This document shows, one piece after another, positions 50,689-58,943 of a DNA stretch of 64,000 bases; positions within the stretch are counted from its first letter, which is position 1; each line of letters starts with the position of its first letter. The notes under the pieces are model-generated. The model was not told the origin of the DNA and made no database searches. It saw only the letters and a program-made list of their open reading frames with translations. Both the position numbers and the translations under genes were made by a program. Source of the stretch: Pseudomonas sp. JUb42 (GTDB lineage: Bacteria > Pseudomonadota > Gammaproteobacteria > Pseudomonadales > Pseudomonadaceae); the NCBI RefSeq assembly GCF_024807945.1, contig NZ_JANUFD010000009.1, forward strand, positions 1 to 64,000. Direction: 5' to 3'.

Positions 50689-52368
50689 ATGGAAGCGACT
50701 TCGTTCGACAGCGTATCGCCAGCAAGCCCGGCAACCGAGGGCCTGCATCGCAAGATTGATTGGCGGGGTGCGTTCTGGGTGGCCAGCGGCGTGCCTGCGC
50801 TGGTGCTGTTTTCCATCGGCGCCATTGCCGCCACGGTGGGCAAACCGGCCTGGATCGTCTGGATCGTGTCGATCCTGTTCGGCTTTATCCAGGCCTTTAC
50901 CTACGCCGAAATCGCCGGGCTGTTTCCGCATAAATCCGGCGGCGCCTCGGTGTATGGCGCCATCGCCTGGGTGCGCTACAGCAAGCTGATCGCCCCGGTG
51001 TCGGTATGGTGCAACTGGCTGGCCTGGTCGCCGGTGTTGTCCATCGGTTCAGGGCTGGCGGCGGGCTATGTACTGACCGCGCTGTTTCCCGCTGATGCCC
51101 TGATCAACACCTGGCAACTCACCCTGCTGGACCTGGGCTGGATCAAGAGCGGCCTGTCCCTGCGCCTCAACGCCACCTTCGTGCTCGGCGTGCTGATTCT
51201 GCTGGGGGTATTCGCCGTACAGCATGGCGGTATCCTGCGTTCGGCGCGGCTGACCCTGATCCTCGGCGTCACTTCGCTGATCCCGCTGCTACTGGTGGGC
51301 GTGGTGCCGCTGCTGACCGGCGACGCCACCCAGGCCAACTTCTTTCCCCTGGCGCCCCTGGCTCACGACGCGCAAGGCGCAGTGATCGACGGCAGTTGGG
51401 ATATTTCCGGTTGGTCGCTGATGGCGGGCGGGTTGTTTATCGCCGCGTGGTCGACCTACGGCTTTGAAACGGCGGTGTGCTACACCCGGGAATTCAAGGA
51501 CCCGAAACGTGACACCTTCAAGGCGATCTTCTTCGCTGGCCTGCTGTGCATCGTGGTTTTCACCCTGGTGCCCATGGCCTTCCAGGCCAGCCTCGGCCTC
51601 GGCCAACTGGTCACCCCGGCAGTGGTCGATGCCAATGGCGTAATCACTACGCCCGCGGTGTACAGCGGCCTGCTCGACCCGGCAATCTACAGCGGCATGG
51701 GCGTCGGCCAGGCCATGGCGGCGAGTATTGGCGGCGGCAAAGTGGTGGGCAATATCGTCCTGATCATGCTGGTACTGGCGACTCTGCTGGCAATCATGAC
51801 CTCGATGTCCGGCTCATCCCGCACCCTATACCAAGCCTCGGTGGACGGCTGGTTGCCCAAATACCTGGGCCGTACCAATGAGCACGGCGCACCGACCGCA
51901 GCCATGTGGACCGACCTGTCGTTCAACCTGCTGCTGTTGCTGATGTCGGACTACGTCTTCGTGCTTGCCGCGTCCAACGTCAGCTACATCATCTTCAACT
52001 TCCTCAACCTCAACGCCGGCTGGATCCACCGCCTCGACCGCCCGGACTGGGCCCGCCCCTACAAAGCCCCCAAAGTGCTGCTGGCCCTGGGTGCCCTGCT
52101 GAGCTTCGTCAATCTCGCCTGCATGGGTCTGGGCGCGGATATCTGGGGCACCGGCACCCTGTTCACCGGCGTGCTGCTGGCGCTGCTGATCATTCCGGTC
52201 TTTCTCTATCGCCACTACGTTCAGGACAAAGGCCACTTCCCGGCCGCAATGCTCAGTGACCTGCATCTGCAGGCTGATGGCGGCATCAAGCGGGCGGGGA
52301 TGCTGCCTTATGTGACGTTGTTGGCGGGCGTGCTGGTGGTATATTTCTGCCATCGATTGGTAGGTTAG
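50689..52368 (+). CDS. APC-superfamily amine/amino-acid permease
   Basis: A 559-residue inner-membrane transporter with twelve or more helices and the APC pattern (FAEIAGLFP-like YAEIAGLFPHKSGGASVYG, SGSSRTLYQASVDGWLP). By position it may import trimethylamine, its N-oxide or a precursor amine, but this family usually carries amino acids. ATG at 50689; an upstream open frame runs into the REP. Last gene of the amine cluster. Confidence 0.85.
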   Translation: MEATSFDSVSPASPATEGLHRKIDWRGAFWVASGVPALVLFSIGAIAATVGKPAWIVWIVSILFGFIQAFTYAEIAGLFPHKSGGASVYGAIAWVRYSKLIAPVSVWCNWLAWSPVLSIGSGLAAGYVLTALFPADALINTWQLTLLDLGWIKSGLSLRLNATFVLGVLILLGVFAVQHGGILRSARLTLILGVTSLIPLLLVGVVPLLTGDATQANFFPLAPLAHDAQGAVIDGSWDISGWSLMAGGLFIAAWSTYGFETAVCYTREFKDPKRDTFKAIFFAGLLCIVVFTLVPMAFQASLGLGQLVTPAVVDANGVITTPAVYSGLLDPAIYSGMGVGQAMAASIGGGKVVGNIVLIMLVLATLLAIMTSMSGSSRTLYQASVDGWLPKYLGRTNEHGAPTAAMWTDLSFNLLLLLMSDYVFVLAASNVSYIIFNFLNLNAGWIHRLDRPDWARPYKAPKVLLALGALLSFVNLACMGLGADIWGTGTLFTGVLLALLIIPVFLYRHYVQDKGHFPAAMLSDLHLQADGGIKRAGMLPYVTLLAGVLVVYFCHRLVG

Positions 52369-52505
52369 ACACGCCATAGCCATCGGGGGCAATCATCGCT
52401 GACGTTGCTCCGACTTTCGGAGCGACGTTATGCTGCATCCGGCAAACGCAAATTGATGCCTGAGCGAACGGACGAGTCAGATCATTTCGAATGGAGTCTG
52501 CACCC

Positions 52506-52724
52506 ATGAGTTTCAACTGGCACAGCGACCCGTTGACACGAAATACGCCGGTCAACAGCACCTATAAAAATACCCAGAACGTTCGCCGGTTCATGATGGA
52601 ACACTGCGGGGCGACCTTCATATTCGACCGGGACTTCATGGCCTGGATTCGCAATGAGGTGGCGAAAACACTGGGCGATGTAGTGGACGAATGGTTGCGG
52701 CGCCAAGGTGACAAATCAAAATGA
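52506..52724 (+). CDS. DUF6434 small protein
   Basis: A 72-residue protein with the family start SFNWHSDPLTRNTPVNSTYK, then NVRRFMMEHCG and GDVVDEWLR. The fold may be a SAP-like or HeH-like DNA-binding helix set. The ATG at 52506 follows AATGGAGTCTGCACCC. Not part of the amine operon. Confidence 0.75.
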   Translation: MSFNWHSDPLTRNTPVNSTYKNTQNVRRFMMEHCGATFIFDRDFMAWIRNEVAKTLGDVVDEWLRRQGDKSK

Positions 52725-52759
52725 TCTTCCCCGTGATCGGATAGCACCCACCAATCACT

Positions 52760-52848
52760 GTGGGAGCGAGGCTTGCCCGCGAAGAGGCCGGTACATCCGA
52801 CACATTTTCTGCGTGATAAATACCGTCTTCGCGGGCAAGCCTCGCTCC
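52760..52848. repeat. Paired REP element (type B)
   Basis: GTGGGAGCGAGGCTTGCCCG and CGGGCAAGCCTCGCTCCA arms, downstream of the DUF6434 gene. Confidence 0.9.
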
Positions 52849-52862
52849 AGACCTGCATTGAT

Positions 52863-53021
52863 CTAGCGAGCGTCTAGCCCACTCAACGACTCATCAATGA
52901 CCGCCCTGGCATGATCAATCAGATACTTCGAGGAAAACGCCAGATCCCGATCTTCACCCTTATGGCGATCACCGCTTTCATAAGCAGTTACCGAAGCGCA
53001 AAAGTTAGTGCGATAGGTCAT
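52863..53021 (-). CDS. 52-residue ORF downstream of the C4-like RNA
   Basis: MTYRTNFCASVTAYESGD... to a TAG at 52863. No upstream in-frame start and no obvious ribosome site. It begins 19 bases after the stop of a 38-residue ORF that overlaps the putative antisense target, so it may be translated by coupling. No family recognised. Confidence 0.45.
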   Translation of the reverse strand: MTYRTNFCASVTAYESGDRHKGEDRDLAFSSKYLIDHARAVIDESLSGLDAR

Positions 53022-53039
53022 ACGGTCAATCCAATTTGA

Positions 53040-53156
53040 TCAATGGAAACTGCCGGATATCGCGACTAATCGATGGGTGGCAGCTGTACACAGGTTAGTA
53101 GACCGGAAATTCGTAAAAACCGGCGCACCCAAAGGTGCCCTACGTACAGCCGCCAT
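53040..53156 (-). CDS. 38-residue ORF overlapping the C4-like target region
   Basis: ATG at 53156, MAAVRRAPLGAPVFTNFRST..., stop at 53040. It spans both segments complementary to the upstream structured RNA. In phage P1 a similar small ORF couples C4 control to the antirepressor. Whether it is translated here is unproven. Confidence 0.3.
   Translation of the reverse strand: MAAVRRAPLGAPVFTNFRSTNLCTAATHRLVAISGSFH
53084..53156 (-). promoter_or_regulatory. Structured leader with segments complementary to the C4-like RNA
   Basis: Read on the minus strand, GGCGGCTGTAC (53154-53144) can pair with GTACAGCTGCC near 53090-53080 (one G-T pair), closing a large stem. Inside lie GGCACCTT (53139-53132), complementary to the RNA, the hairpin GGGCACC-TTT-GGGTGC followed by CGGTTTTT, and CTACTAACC (53101-53093), also complementary to the RNA. 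Confidence 0.5.
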
Positions 53157-53209
53157 AGAGTCTGAGCGTTAATGAACACCTGAGCGTGGACGACTATACG
53201 AATTTTTTG

Positions 53210-53260
53210 GGCTACTAAACCCAGTCACCGATAGGTGGCGACCGCGGCACCTTAGTAGCC
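53210..53260 (-). ncRNA. C4-antisense-RNA-like structured element
   Basis: On the minus strand GGCTACTAA (53260-53252) pairs with TTAGTAGCC (53218-53210). Inside is a hairpin CACC-TATC-GGTG. The 5' segment AAGGTGCC and the 3' segment TTTAGTAG are complementary to two segments 100-160 bp downstream, just as C4 antisense RNA pairs with its own downstream message in phage P1. Recognised from memory of the motif, not by a covariance search. Confidence 0.55.
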
Positions 53261-53541
53261 GAAATCGACAGGCGCAAGGGGCCGAAAACATCTCAGAAAC
53301 CTCACTCAACAAACAAAGAAATATCTCACACAAGCAAGAGGAAGACTCCTATAACAAAACCTTTTTTAAAGGCTCATAACGTCCACCGCAAAGCTGCCTT
53401 ACCCATCTAGCCCCAACCTCAAACCCTTCTAGCGACCTGTCGCCATCGCTAGCAAGGCGGCTCCCACAAATCGGTGCCTGTCTCGCCGTCTTCCCACGCC
53501 CCTCACACCATTCATAACAAAACACTTGCACGCCCCATAAT
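53261..53541. other. A+T-rich divergent control region, about 280 bp
   Basis: Holds the likely minus-strand promoter of the C4-like element and the plus-strand promoter of the DUF1185 operon. It also carries a single REP (see separate entry) and AAAACCTTTTTTAAAGG at 53357-53373. No gene seen. Confidence 0.5.
53431..53468. repeat. Single REP of another class (TGTGGGAGCCGCCTTGCTAG)
   Basis: On the minus strand TGTGGGAGCCGCCTTGCTAG, then CGATGGCGACAGGTCGCT. Unpaired, unlike the other REPs in the window. Confidence 0.65.
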
Positions 53542-53542
53542 C

Positions 53543-53552
53543 TGGTATACCA
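53543..53552. promoter_or_regulatory. Operator 1 TGGTATACCA upstream of the DUF1185 operon
   Basis: Perfect 10-bp palindrome in the context TCTGGTATACCATCATACAA, 39 bp before the DUF1185 start codon. It matches two other sites at 58891 and 61363. Likely bound by the GntR-family protein encoded at 57231. Confidence 0.75.
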
Positions 53553-53591
53553 TCATACAACAGACCAAATACCAGCTCTTGGAGTGCACAC

Positions 53592-54182
53592 ATGAGTTTC
53601 GAGATTCGCAAGATCGTCACCTATATCGAAGAGACCCTGATCGAAGGCGGCAAGGCGGCGGACAAGCCGGTGACCATGATTGGCGTGGCGGCGGTGATCA
53701 AGAATCCTTGGGCCGGGCGTGGTTTCGTCGACGACCTGAAGCCGGAAATCATGGCCAACTGCTCGGAGCTGGGCGCGCTGATCGTCGCCAAGCTGACTGC
53801 GGCCATTGGCGGTGCCGACAAGATCGAGGCCTACGGTAAAGCAGCCGTGGTCGGTGCCGATGGCGAGATCGAGCATGCTTCAGCGGTGATCCATACCCTG
53901 CGTTTTGGCAATCACTACCGTGAGGCGGTCAAGGCCAAGAGCTACCTGAGCTTCACCAACAAGCGCGGCGCGCCGGGCACGTCGATCCAGGTGCCGATGA
54001 TGCACAAGGATGACGAGGGCTTCCGCTCCCACTACATCACCCTGGAAATGAAGATCGAAGACGCCCCGCGCGCCGATGAGCTGGTGGTGGTGTTGGGCGC
54101 CGCCGATGGTGGCCGGGTGCATCCACGGATCGGCAATCGCTACAGCGATCTGCAGGAACTGGCCGCGGAAAAGGCGCAGTGA
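53592..54182 (+). CDS. DUF1185 (amino acid synthesis) family protein
   Basis: A 196-residue protein of the AA_synth/DUF1185 family. Typical segments: MSFEIRKIVTYIEETLIEGG, NPWAGRGFVDDL, GKAAVVGADGEIEHASAVIH and RGAPGTSIQVPMMHKDD. Structures of the family show a ring-hydrolase-like alpha/beta barrel, but the reaction is not settled. First gene of the operon, 39 bp after operator 1; next gene 13 bp on. Confidence 0.88.
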   Translation: MSFEIRKIVTYIEETLIEGGKAADKPVTMIGVAAVIKNPWAGRGFVDDLKPEIMANCSELGALIVAKLTAAIGGADKIEAYGKAAVVGADGEIEHASAVIHTLRFGNHYREAVKAKSYLSFTNKRGAPGTSIQVPMMHKDDEGFRSHYITLEMKIEDAPRADELVVVLGAADGGRVHPRIGNRYSDLQELAAEKAQ

Positions 54183-54195
54183 ACGGGAGCCAAGC

Positions 54196-55029
54196 ATGAT
54201 CGGGGGCAGCGCTGAATTCACGGCGGCCGGGACCTGTTATCAGGTCGTGGGCCAGGGCCAGCCCGTGGTATTGATCCACGGTGTGGGCCTGAACAAGGAA
54301 ATGTGGGGCGGCCAGGTCGTCGGCCTGGCGGACACGTATCAGGTCATCGTCTACGACATGCTCGGCCACGGCGCCAGTCCCCGTCCGCCGGCCAACATTG
54401 ATCTGAAGGGCTATGCCGAACAGCTCCTGGAGCTGCTTGATCACCTGCACCTGGAAAAGGTCACGGTGATCGGCTTTTCCATGGGCGGCCTGATCGCCCG
54501 GGCTTTTGCCCTGCACTTCCCGCAACGCCTCGAAGCACTGGTGGTGCTCAACAGTGTGTTCAACCGCAGCGAGCAGCAGCGTGCCGGGGTCATCGAGCGC
54601 ACGGCCCAGGCGGCCGAACATGGTCCGGATGCCAATGCCGAGGCCGCCCTGTCGCGCTGGTTCAGCCTTGAGTATCAGGGTGCCAACCCGGCGCAGATCA
54701 AGGCCCTGCGCCAGACCCTCGCCGAGAACGACCCCCAGGGCTACCTGACCACCTATTCGCTGTTCGCCACCCAGGACATGTATCGCGCCGAAGATCTGGG
54801 CAGCTTGACCATGCCGACCCTGATCGCCACTGGCGAACTCGACCCTGGCTCCACGGCGCAGATGGCCCGACAACTGGCGCAGAAGATTCCCGATGCCGAA
54901 GTCGTGGTGCTGGAGCAGCAACGACATATGATGCCGATGGAATCGCCGCGTCTGGTCAACCGGATGCTGCTGGAATTTCTCGACCGCGCCCTGGCGGCGC
55001 CCGTTTCGCAGAAGGAAAACCGTTTATGA
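54196..55029 (+). CDS. Alpha/beta hydrolase
   Basis: A 277-residue cytosolic hydrolase. Oxyanion segment LIHGVGLNKEMW, nucleophile Ser95 in GFSMGG, acid in TGELDPGST and His in QQRHMMPMESP. The family cleaves esters, amides or C-C bonds. By position it could act on the ring-opened or oxidised product of the module. ATG at 54196 after GGGAGCCAAGC; the stop overlaps the aldehyde dehydrogenase start (ATGA). Confidence 0.9.
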   Translation: MIGGSAEFTAAGTCYQVVGQGQPVVLIHGVGLNKEMWGGQVVGLADTYQVIVYDMLGHGASPRPPANIDLKGYAEQLLELLDHLHLEKVTVIGFSMGGLIARAFALHFPQRLEALVVLNSVFNRSEQQRAGVIERTAQAAEHGPDANAEAALSRWFSLEYQGANPAQIKALRQTLAENDPQGYLTTYSLFATQDMYRAEDLGSLTMPTLIATGELDPGSTAQMARQLAQKIPDAEVVVLEQQRHMMPMESPRLVNRMLLEFLDRALAAPVSQKENRL

Positions 55030-56507
55030 GTCTTGAACGCTTTCATATGTGCATCGATGGGCAGTGGCTCGACGCCGTGTCCGGCAAGACCTTCGAGAGC
55101 CTCGACCCGGCCCGCGCCCAAGCCTGGGCCGAACTGCCGGATGCCGATGAGCGTGACGTCGAACTGGCCGTGCAGGCTGCGCAGAAAGCGTTCGAAGGCC
55201 CGGCCTGGCGCGGTTTGACCGCCACGGCACGGGGCAAGCTGCTGCGCCGCCTCGGTGACCTGATTACCGAGAACAAGGAAAGCCTGGCCCAGCTGGAAAG
55301 CCGCGACAACGGCAAGCTGATCCGCGAAACCCGTGGTCAGGTCGGTTATCTGCCGGAGTTTTTCCATTACACCGCAGGCCTGGCCGACAAGCTCGAAGGC
55401 GCGACCCTGCCTCTGGACAAGCCCGACCTGTTTGCCTACACCACCCATGAACCGCTGGGCGTAGTGGCGGCGATCATTCCCTGGAACAGCCCGCTGTACC
55501 TGACCGCAATCAAGCTGGCACCGGCCCTGGCCGCTGGCAATACCATCGTGCTCAAGCCGTCGGAACATGCCTCGGCCACCGTGCTGGAGCTGACACGCCT
55601 GGCCCACGAAGCCGGCATTCCGCCCGGCGTGATCAACGTGGTGACTGGTTTCGGCCCCAGTGCCGGCGCCGCCCTCACCCGCCATCCGCTGGTGCGCAAG
55701 ATCGCCTTTACCGGTGGAGCGGCCACGGCCCGGCATGTGGTGCGCAGCAGCGCCGAGAACTTCGCCAAGCTGTCCCTGGAACTGGGCGGCAAGTCGCCAA
55801 ATATCATCTTTGCCGACGCCGATCTGGACAGCGCGGTCAATGGCGCCATCGCCGGGATCTACGCCGCCTCCGGGCAAAGCTGCGTGGCCGGTTCGCGGCT
55901 ACTGGTGCAGGCAGAGATCTACGAAGAGTTCATCCAGCGCCTGATCGCGCGCGCCCAACGCATCAAGATCGGCAACCCGCAGCACGACGACAGCGAAATG
56001 GGCCCCATGGCCACCGCGCAGCAACTGGCCGTGGTCGAGGGCTTGGTGGCCGACGCCCTGGCCGAGGGCGCGACCCTGCGCATGGGTGGCAAGCGCCCGC
56101 AGCTGGACGAACAAGGCTGGTTCTACGAGCCGACCCTGTTCGAGTGCAACAGCAACAGCATGAAGATCATGCAGGAAGAGGTGTTCGGCCCGGTGGCGGC
56201 GATTATCCCGTTCAAGGACGAAGCCGACGCCCTGGCCATGGCCAACGACTCGCAATTCGGCCTCGCGGCCGGGATCTGGACCCGTGACTTGGGCCGCGCC
56301 CATCGTATGGCCAAGGCCGTGCGCTCGGGGATCATCTGGGTCAATACCTACCGCGCGGTGTCGGCCATGGCGCCCATCGGCGGCTTCAAGAACAGCGGCT
56401 ACGGCCGTGAAAGCGGGCTGGACTCGGTACTCGCCTACACCGAGCTGAAAACGGTGTGGATCAACCTGTCCAGCGCGCCGATGCCCGACCCCTTTGTGAT
56501 GCGCTGA
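55026..56507 (+). CDS. NAD(P)-dependent aldehyde dehydrogenase
   Basis: A 493-residue aldehyde dehydrogenase of the standard fold. Catalytic Glu252 in LELGGKSPN and Cys286 in SGQSCVAG, Asn in IIPWNSPLYL. It would oxidise an aldehyde made by the monooxygenase/hydrolase steps. Overlaps the hydrolase gene by 4 bp. Substrate unknown. Confidence 0.92.
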   Translation: MSLERFHMCIDGQWLDAVSGKTFESLDPARAQAWAELPDADERDVELAVQAAQKAFEGPAWRGLTATARGKLLRRLGDLITENKESLAQLESRDNGKLIRETRGQVGYLPEFFHYTAGLADKLEGATLPLDKPDLFAYTTHEPLGVVAAIIPWNSPLYLTAIKLAPALAAGNTIVLKPSEHASATVLELTRLAHEAGIPPGVINVVTGFGPSAGAALTRHPLVRKIAFTGGAATARHVVRSSAENFAKLSLELGGKSPNIIFADADLDSAVNGAIAGIYAASGQSCVAGSRLLVQAEIYEEFIQRLIARAQRIKIGNPQHDDSEMGPMATAQQLAVVEGLVADALAEGATLRMGGKRPQLDEQGWFYEPTLFECNSNSMKIMQEEVFGPVAAIIPFKDEADALAMANDSQFGLAAGIWTRDLGRAHRMAKAVRSGIIWVNTYRAVSAMAPIGGFKNSGYGRESGLDSVLAYTELKTVWINLSSAPMPDPFVMR

Positions 56508-56570
56508 AGCGACGCGCACCGCCATGGAATGGCATTCACCCCCATTGCAGGCCCGACGAGGTAATCCAAC

Positions 56571-57056
56571 ATGATCGACGCAGCACTCTATAAGAAAGTC
56601 ATGGGCTCGTTCCCGTCCGGCGTGACCATCGTCACCACCCTCGACGACGACGGCGCCATTGTCGGCATCACCGCCAGCGCGTTCAGCCCGCTGTCCCTGG
56701 ACCCGCCGCTGGTGCTGGTGTGCCCCAACTATGCGTCGGACTCCTACCCGGTGCTGTGTGCCAGCAAGCGCTTTGCCATCCACCTGCTCAGCGCCGAGCA
56801 ACAGGTCGAAGCCTATGCCTTCGCCCGCAAAGGCAAGGACAAGGCCCAGGGCATCGACTGGACCCTGAGCGAACTGGGCAACCCGCTGCTGAGCAAGGCC
56901 ACCGCTATCATCGAATGCGAGCTGTGGCGCGAATACGAAGGCGGTGACCATGCGATTCTGGTCGGGGAAATCAAGAACCTGATCGTTGCCGACGACAGCG
57001 TCACGCCCATGGTCTATTGCAAGGGCAAAATGGGTGCACTGGCGGCAATGGCCTGA
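56571..57056 (+). CDS. Flavin reductase (HpaC/RutF-like)
   Basis: A 161-residue NAD(P)H:FMN reductase that supplies reduced flavin to a partner monooxygenase. Seen: GSFPSGVTIVTT, GITASAFSPLSLDPPLVLVC and DHAILVGEIKNL. The obvious partner is the luciferase-like monooxygenase at 60200-61237. 63 bp after the aldehyde dehydrogenase. Confidence 0.9.
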   Translation: MIDAALYKKVMGSFPSGVTIVTTLDDDGAIVGITASAFSPLSLDPPLVLVCPNYASDSYPVLCASKRFAIHLLSAEQQVEAYAFARKGKDKAQGIDWTLSELGNPLLSKATAIIECELWREYEGGDHAILVGEIKNLIVADDSVTPMVYCKGKMGALAAMA

Positions 57057-57230
57057 AACCGGCCACGCCCGTACCTGAAGAACGCTGTTTGGCGGCAATT
57101 TCTGCGCAGCCGATCAATTACTGGTGTTGCGAAGCGCGCCAAGCCCCTATGATCGGCGCATTGCTTTTTCAGGTCATCGGCTGCCCCTGGGGCACCCGGT
57201 CACGGACAAACCTATTTCAGAGTCAAACAC

Positions 57231-57986
57231 ATGAAACGCCTGCCAATGGACGACAGCTTCAAGGTCAACCGCAATCCCATCACCCTGCGCGAAATCGTCC
57301 TCGAAAAATTGCGCAGCGCCATTATGAATTTCCAGCTGCTGCCCGGCGACCGCCTGGTCGAGCGCGATCTGTGCGACCGCCTCGGCGTCAGCCGTACTTC
57401 GGTGCGTGAGGCGCTGCGCCACCTGGAGTCTGAAGGACTGGTGGAATTCGCCGATGCCAAGGGCCCGCGCGTCGCCATCATTACCCTGGAAGACGCCCGT
57501 GACATCTACGAGCTGCGCTGTGTGCTGGAAGGCCTGATCGTGCAACTGTTCACCCTCAATGCCAAGGCCAAGGACATTCGTGCCCTGGAAAAAGCCCTTG
57601 AGGTGAACCGCAAGACCCTGGCAGAAGGCGAACTGCAACAGGTACTCGACTCGGTGCAGGGCTTCTATGACGTGCTGTTCGAAGGCTCGGGCAACCAGAT
57701 CGCCGCCGCCCAGCTGCGTCAGTTGCAGGCGCGTATCAGCTACCTGCGCGCCACCTCTGTGTCCCAGACCAACCGTCGCGGCAGCAGTAACGAAGAAATG
57801 CAGCGCATCGTCGAAGCCATCAAGAGTGGCGACCCGGCGGCTGCGCACCAGGCGTCGGTGGACCATGTCCGCGCCGCAGCCAAGGTGGCGCTGGATTACC
57901 TGCGCGCCAAATACGATGAAAACGGCAGCCCGTTGCGCGAGATGGCCACCCCCATCGTTCTCGCCGAGCCGCGTATCGCCCGGTGA
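57231..57986 (+). CDS. GntR-family regulator (FadR/FCD type)
   Basis: A 251-residue regulator. Winged-helix DNA-binding part with PGDRLVERDLCDRLGVSRTS and REALRHLESEGLVEF (about 20-75), then an all-helical FCD ligand domain (about 90-225). It is the only regulator in the module and the best candidate for binding TGGTATACCA. It is followed after 4 bp by the zinc-ribbon NUDIX gene. Confidence 0.92.
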   Translation: MKRLPMDDSFKVNRNPITLREIVLEKLRSAIMNFQLLPGDRLVERDLCDRLGVSRTSVREALRHLESEGLVEFADAKGPRVAIITLEDARDIYELRCVLEGLIVQLFTLNAKAKDIRALEKALEVNRKTLAEGELQQVLDSVQGFYDVLFEGSGNQIAAAQLRQLQARISYLRATSVSQTNRRGSSNEEMQRIVEAIKSGDPAAAHQASVDHVRAAAKVALDYLRAKYDENGSPLREMATPIVLAEPRIAR

Positions 57987-57990
57987 CGCC

Positions 57991-58554
57991 ATGCCCGACC
58001 TGCGCTTCTGTCCCTGCTGCGGTGCCGACCAACTGATCCGTCAGGTGCCGCCCGGCGATACCCATATCCGCCTGACTTGCAGCGCCTGCGGGCATATCCA
58101 GTACCAGAACCCGAAGATCATTGCCGGCTGCATCATCGAGCAGGACGGCAAGTACCTGCTGTGCCAGCGCGCCAACCCGCCGCGCCCCGGCACCTGGACC
58201 CTGCCCGCCGGCTTCATGGAAAACGGCGAGACCACCGAGCAGGCGGCCTTGCGCGAAACCTGGGAAGAAAGTGGCGTGCGCGGCGAAATCCTCTCGCCCT
58301 ATTCGATCTTCAGCGTGCCGCGGATCAGCGAGGTGTACATCATCTTCCGCGCGCAGGCCCTGGAGATCACCGGCGAATACGGTGAAGAAACCCTCGACTG
58401 CCGCTTCTTCGCCCCCGAAGACATTCCCTGGGAACAGATCTACTACCCGGCGATCCGGCAGATCCTCGAACGCTATATCGAGGAGTGCCGGTCGGGCAGC
58501 TATGGCCTGTACATGGGCAACGACGACACCGGTCGCGTGCACTTCATTCGCTAG
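57991..58554 (+). CDS. NUDIX hydrolase with zinc ribbon
   Basis: A 187-residue protein with an N-terminal four-Cys zinc ribbon (CPCCGAD, CSACGH) and a NUDIX domain with a full box (GFMENGETTEQ, then RETWEESGV). NudC-like proteins of this layout cleave NADH or related dinucleotides; here it might process a flavin or nicotinamide nucleotide. ATG at 57991, 4 bp after the GntR stop. Last gene of the left operon. Confidence 0.9.
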   Translation: MPDLRFCPCCGADQLIRQVPPGDTHIRLTCSACGHIQYQNPKIIAGCIIEQDGKYLLCQRANPPRPGTWTLPAGFMENGETTEQAALRETWEESGVRGEILSPYSIFSVPRISEVYIIFRAQALEITGEYGEETLDCRFFAPEDIPWEQIYYPAIRQILERYIEECRSGSYGLYMGNDDTGRVHFIR

Positions 58555-58566
58555 CCTTCAAGACGC

Positions 58567-58860
58567 CTACAGCGGCATCCCTTCGACAATCACGATCTGC
58601 GCCACGGCCGCACCCTGGCGGTGGGCCGCTGCTGCCTGGTATTCAGGCGAGTGGTAACAGGCCAGTGCCTGATCATAGGAGTCGAACTCGATGACGACGT
58701 TACGCGGGTGCGTCGGGGCACCCTCCAACCATGTGGTACGCCCACCCCGCGCCAGATAGCGGCCGCCGTACAGGGCAAACGCCGCCGGAGCCAGGGCCAT
58801 GTAACCGCCGTATTGGTCGAGGTTGCTGACGTCGACATGAGCAATCCAGTACGCCTTCAT
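58567..58860 (-). CDS. DUF1330 family protein
   Basis: A 97-residue small protein of the DUF1330 family (dimeric alpha/beta barrel fold). Seen: KAYWIAHVDVSNLDQYGGYM and NVVIEFDSYDQALACYHSPE. It probably acts as a small isomerase or decarboxylase-like helper; function unproven. It is divergent from ribB with operator 2 between them. Confidence 0.88.
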   Translation of the reverse strand: MKAYWIAHVDVSNLDQYGGYMALAPAAFALYGGRYLARGGRTTWLEGAPTHPRNVVIEFDSYDQALACYHSPEYQAAAAHRQGAAVAQIVIVEGMPL

Positions 58861-58886
58861 CTACGCTTTCCTTCTGGTTAATTTGT

Positions 58887-58904
58887 ATTATGGTATACCA
58901 TAAT
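58887..58904. promoter_or_regulatory. Operator 2, perfect 18-bp dyad ATTATGGTATACCATAAT
   Basis: Contains TGGTATACCA at 58891-58900, extended to an 18-bp perfect palindrome. It lies between DUF1330 (minus) and ribB (plus) and can control both. Confidence 0.8.
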
Positions 58905-58943
58905 TACTGAGTTCATTTCATCCGCCAACAAGAGCCGACGACG

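Noticed and set aside
58861..58943. FMN riboswitch before ribB
   Set aside because: The 83-bp gap is too short and lacks the conserved multi-stem core; it holds the GntR-type operator instead.
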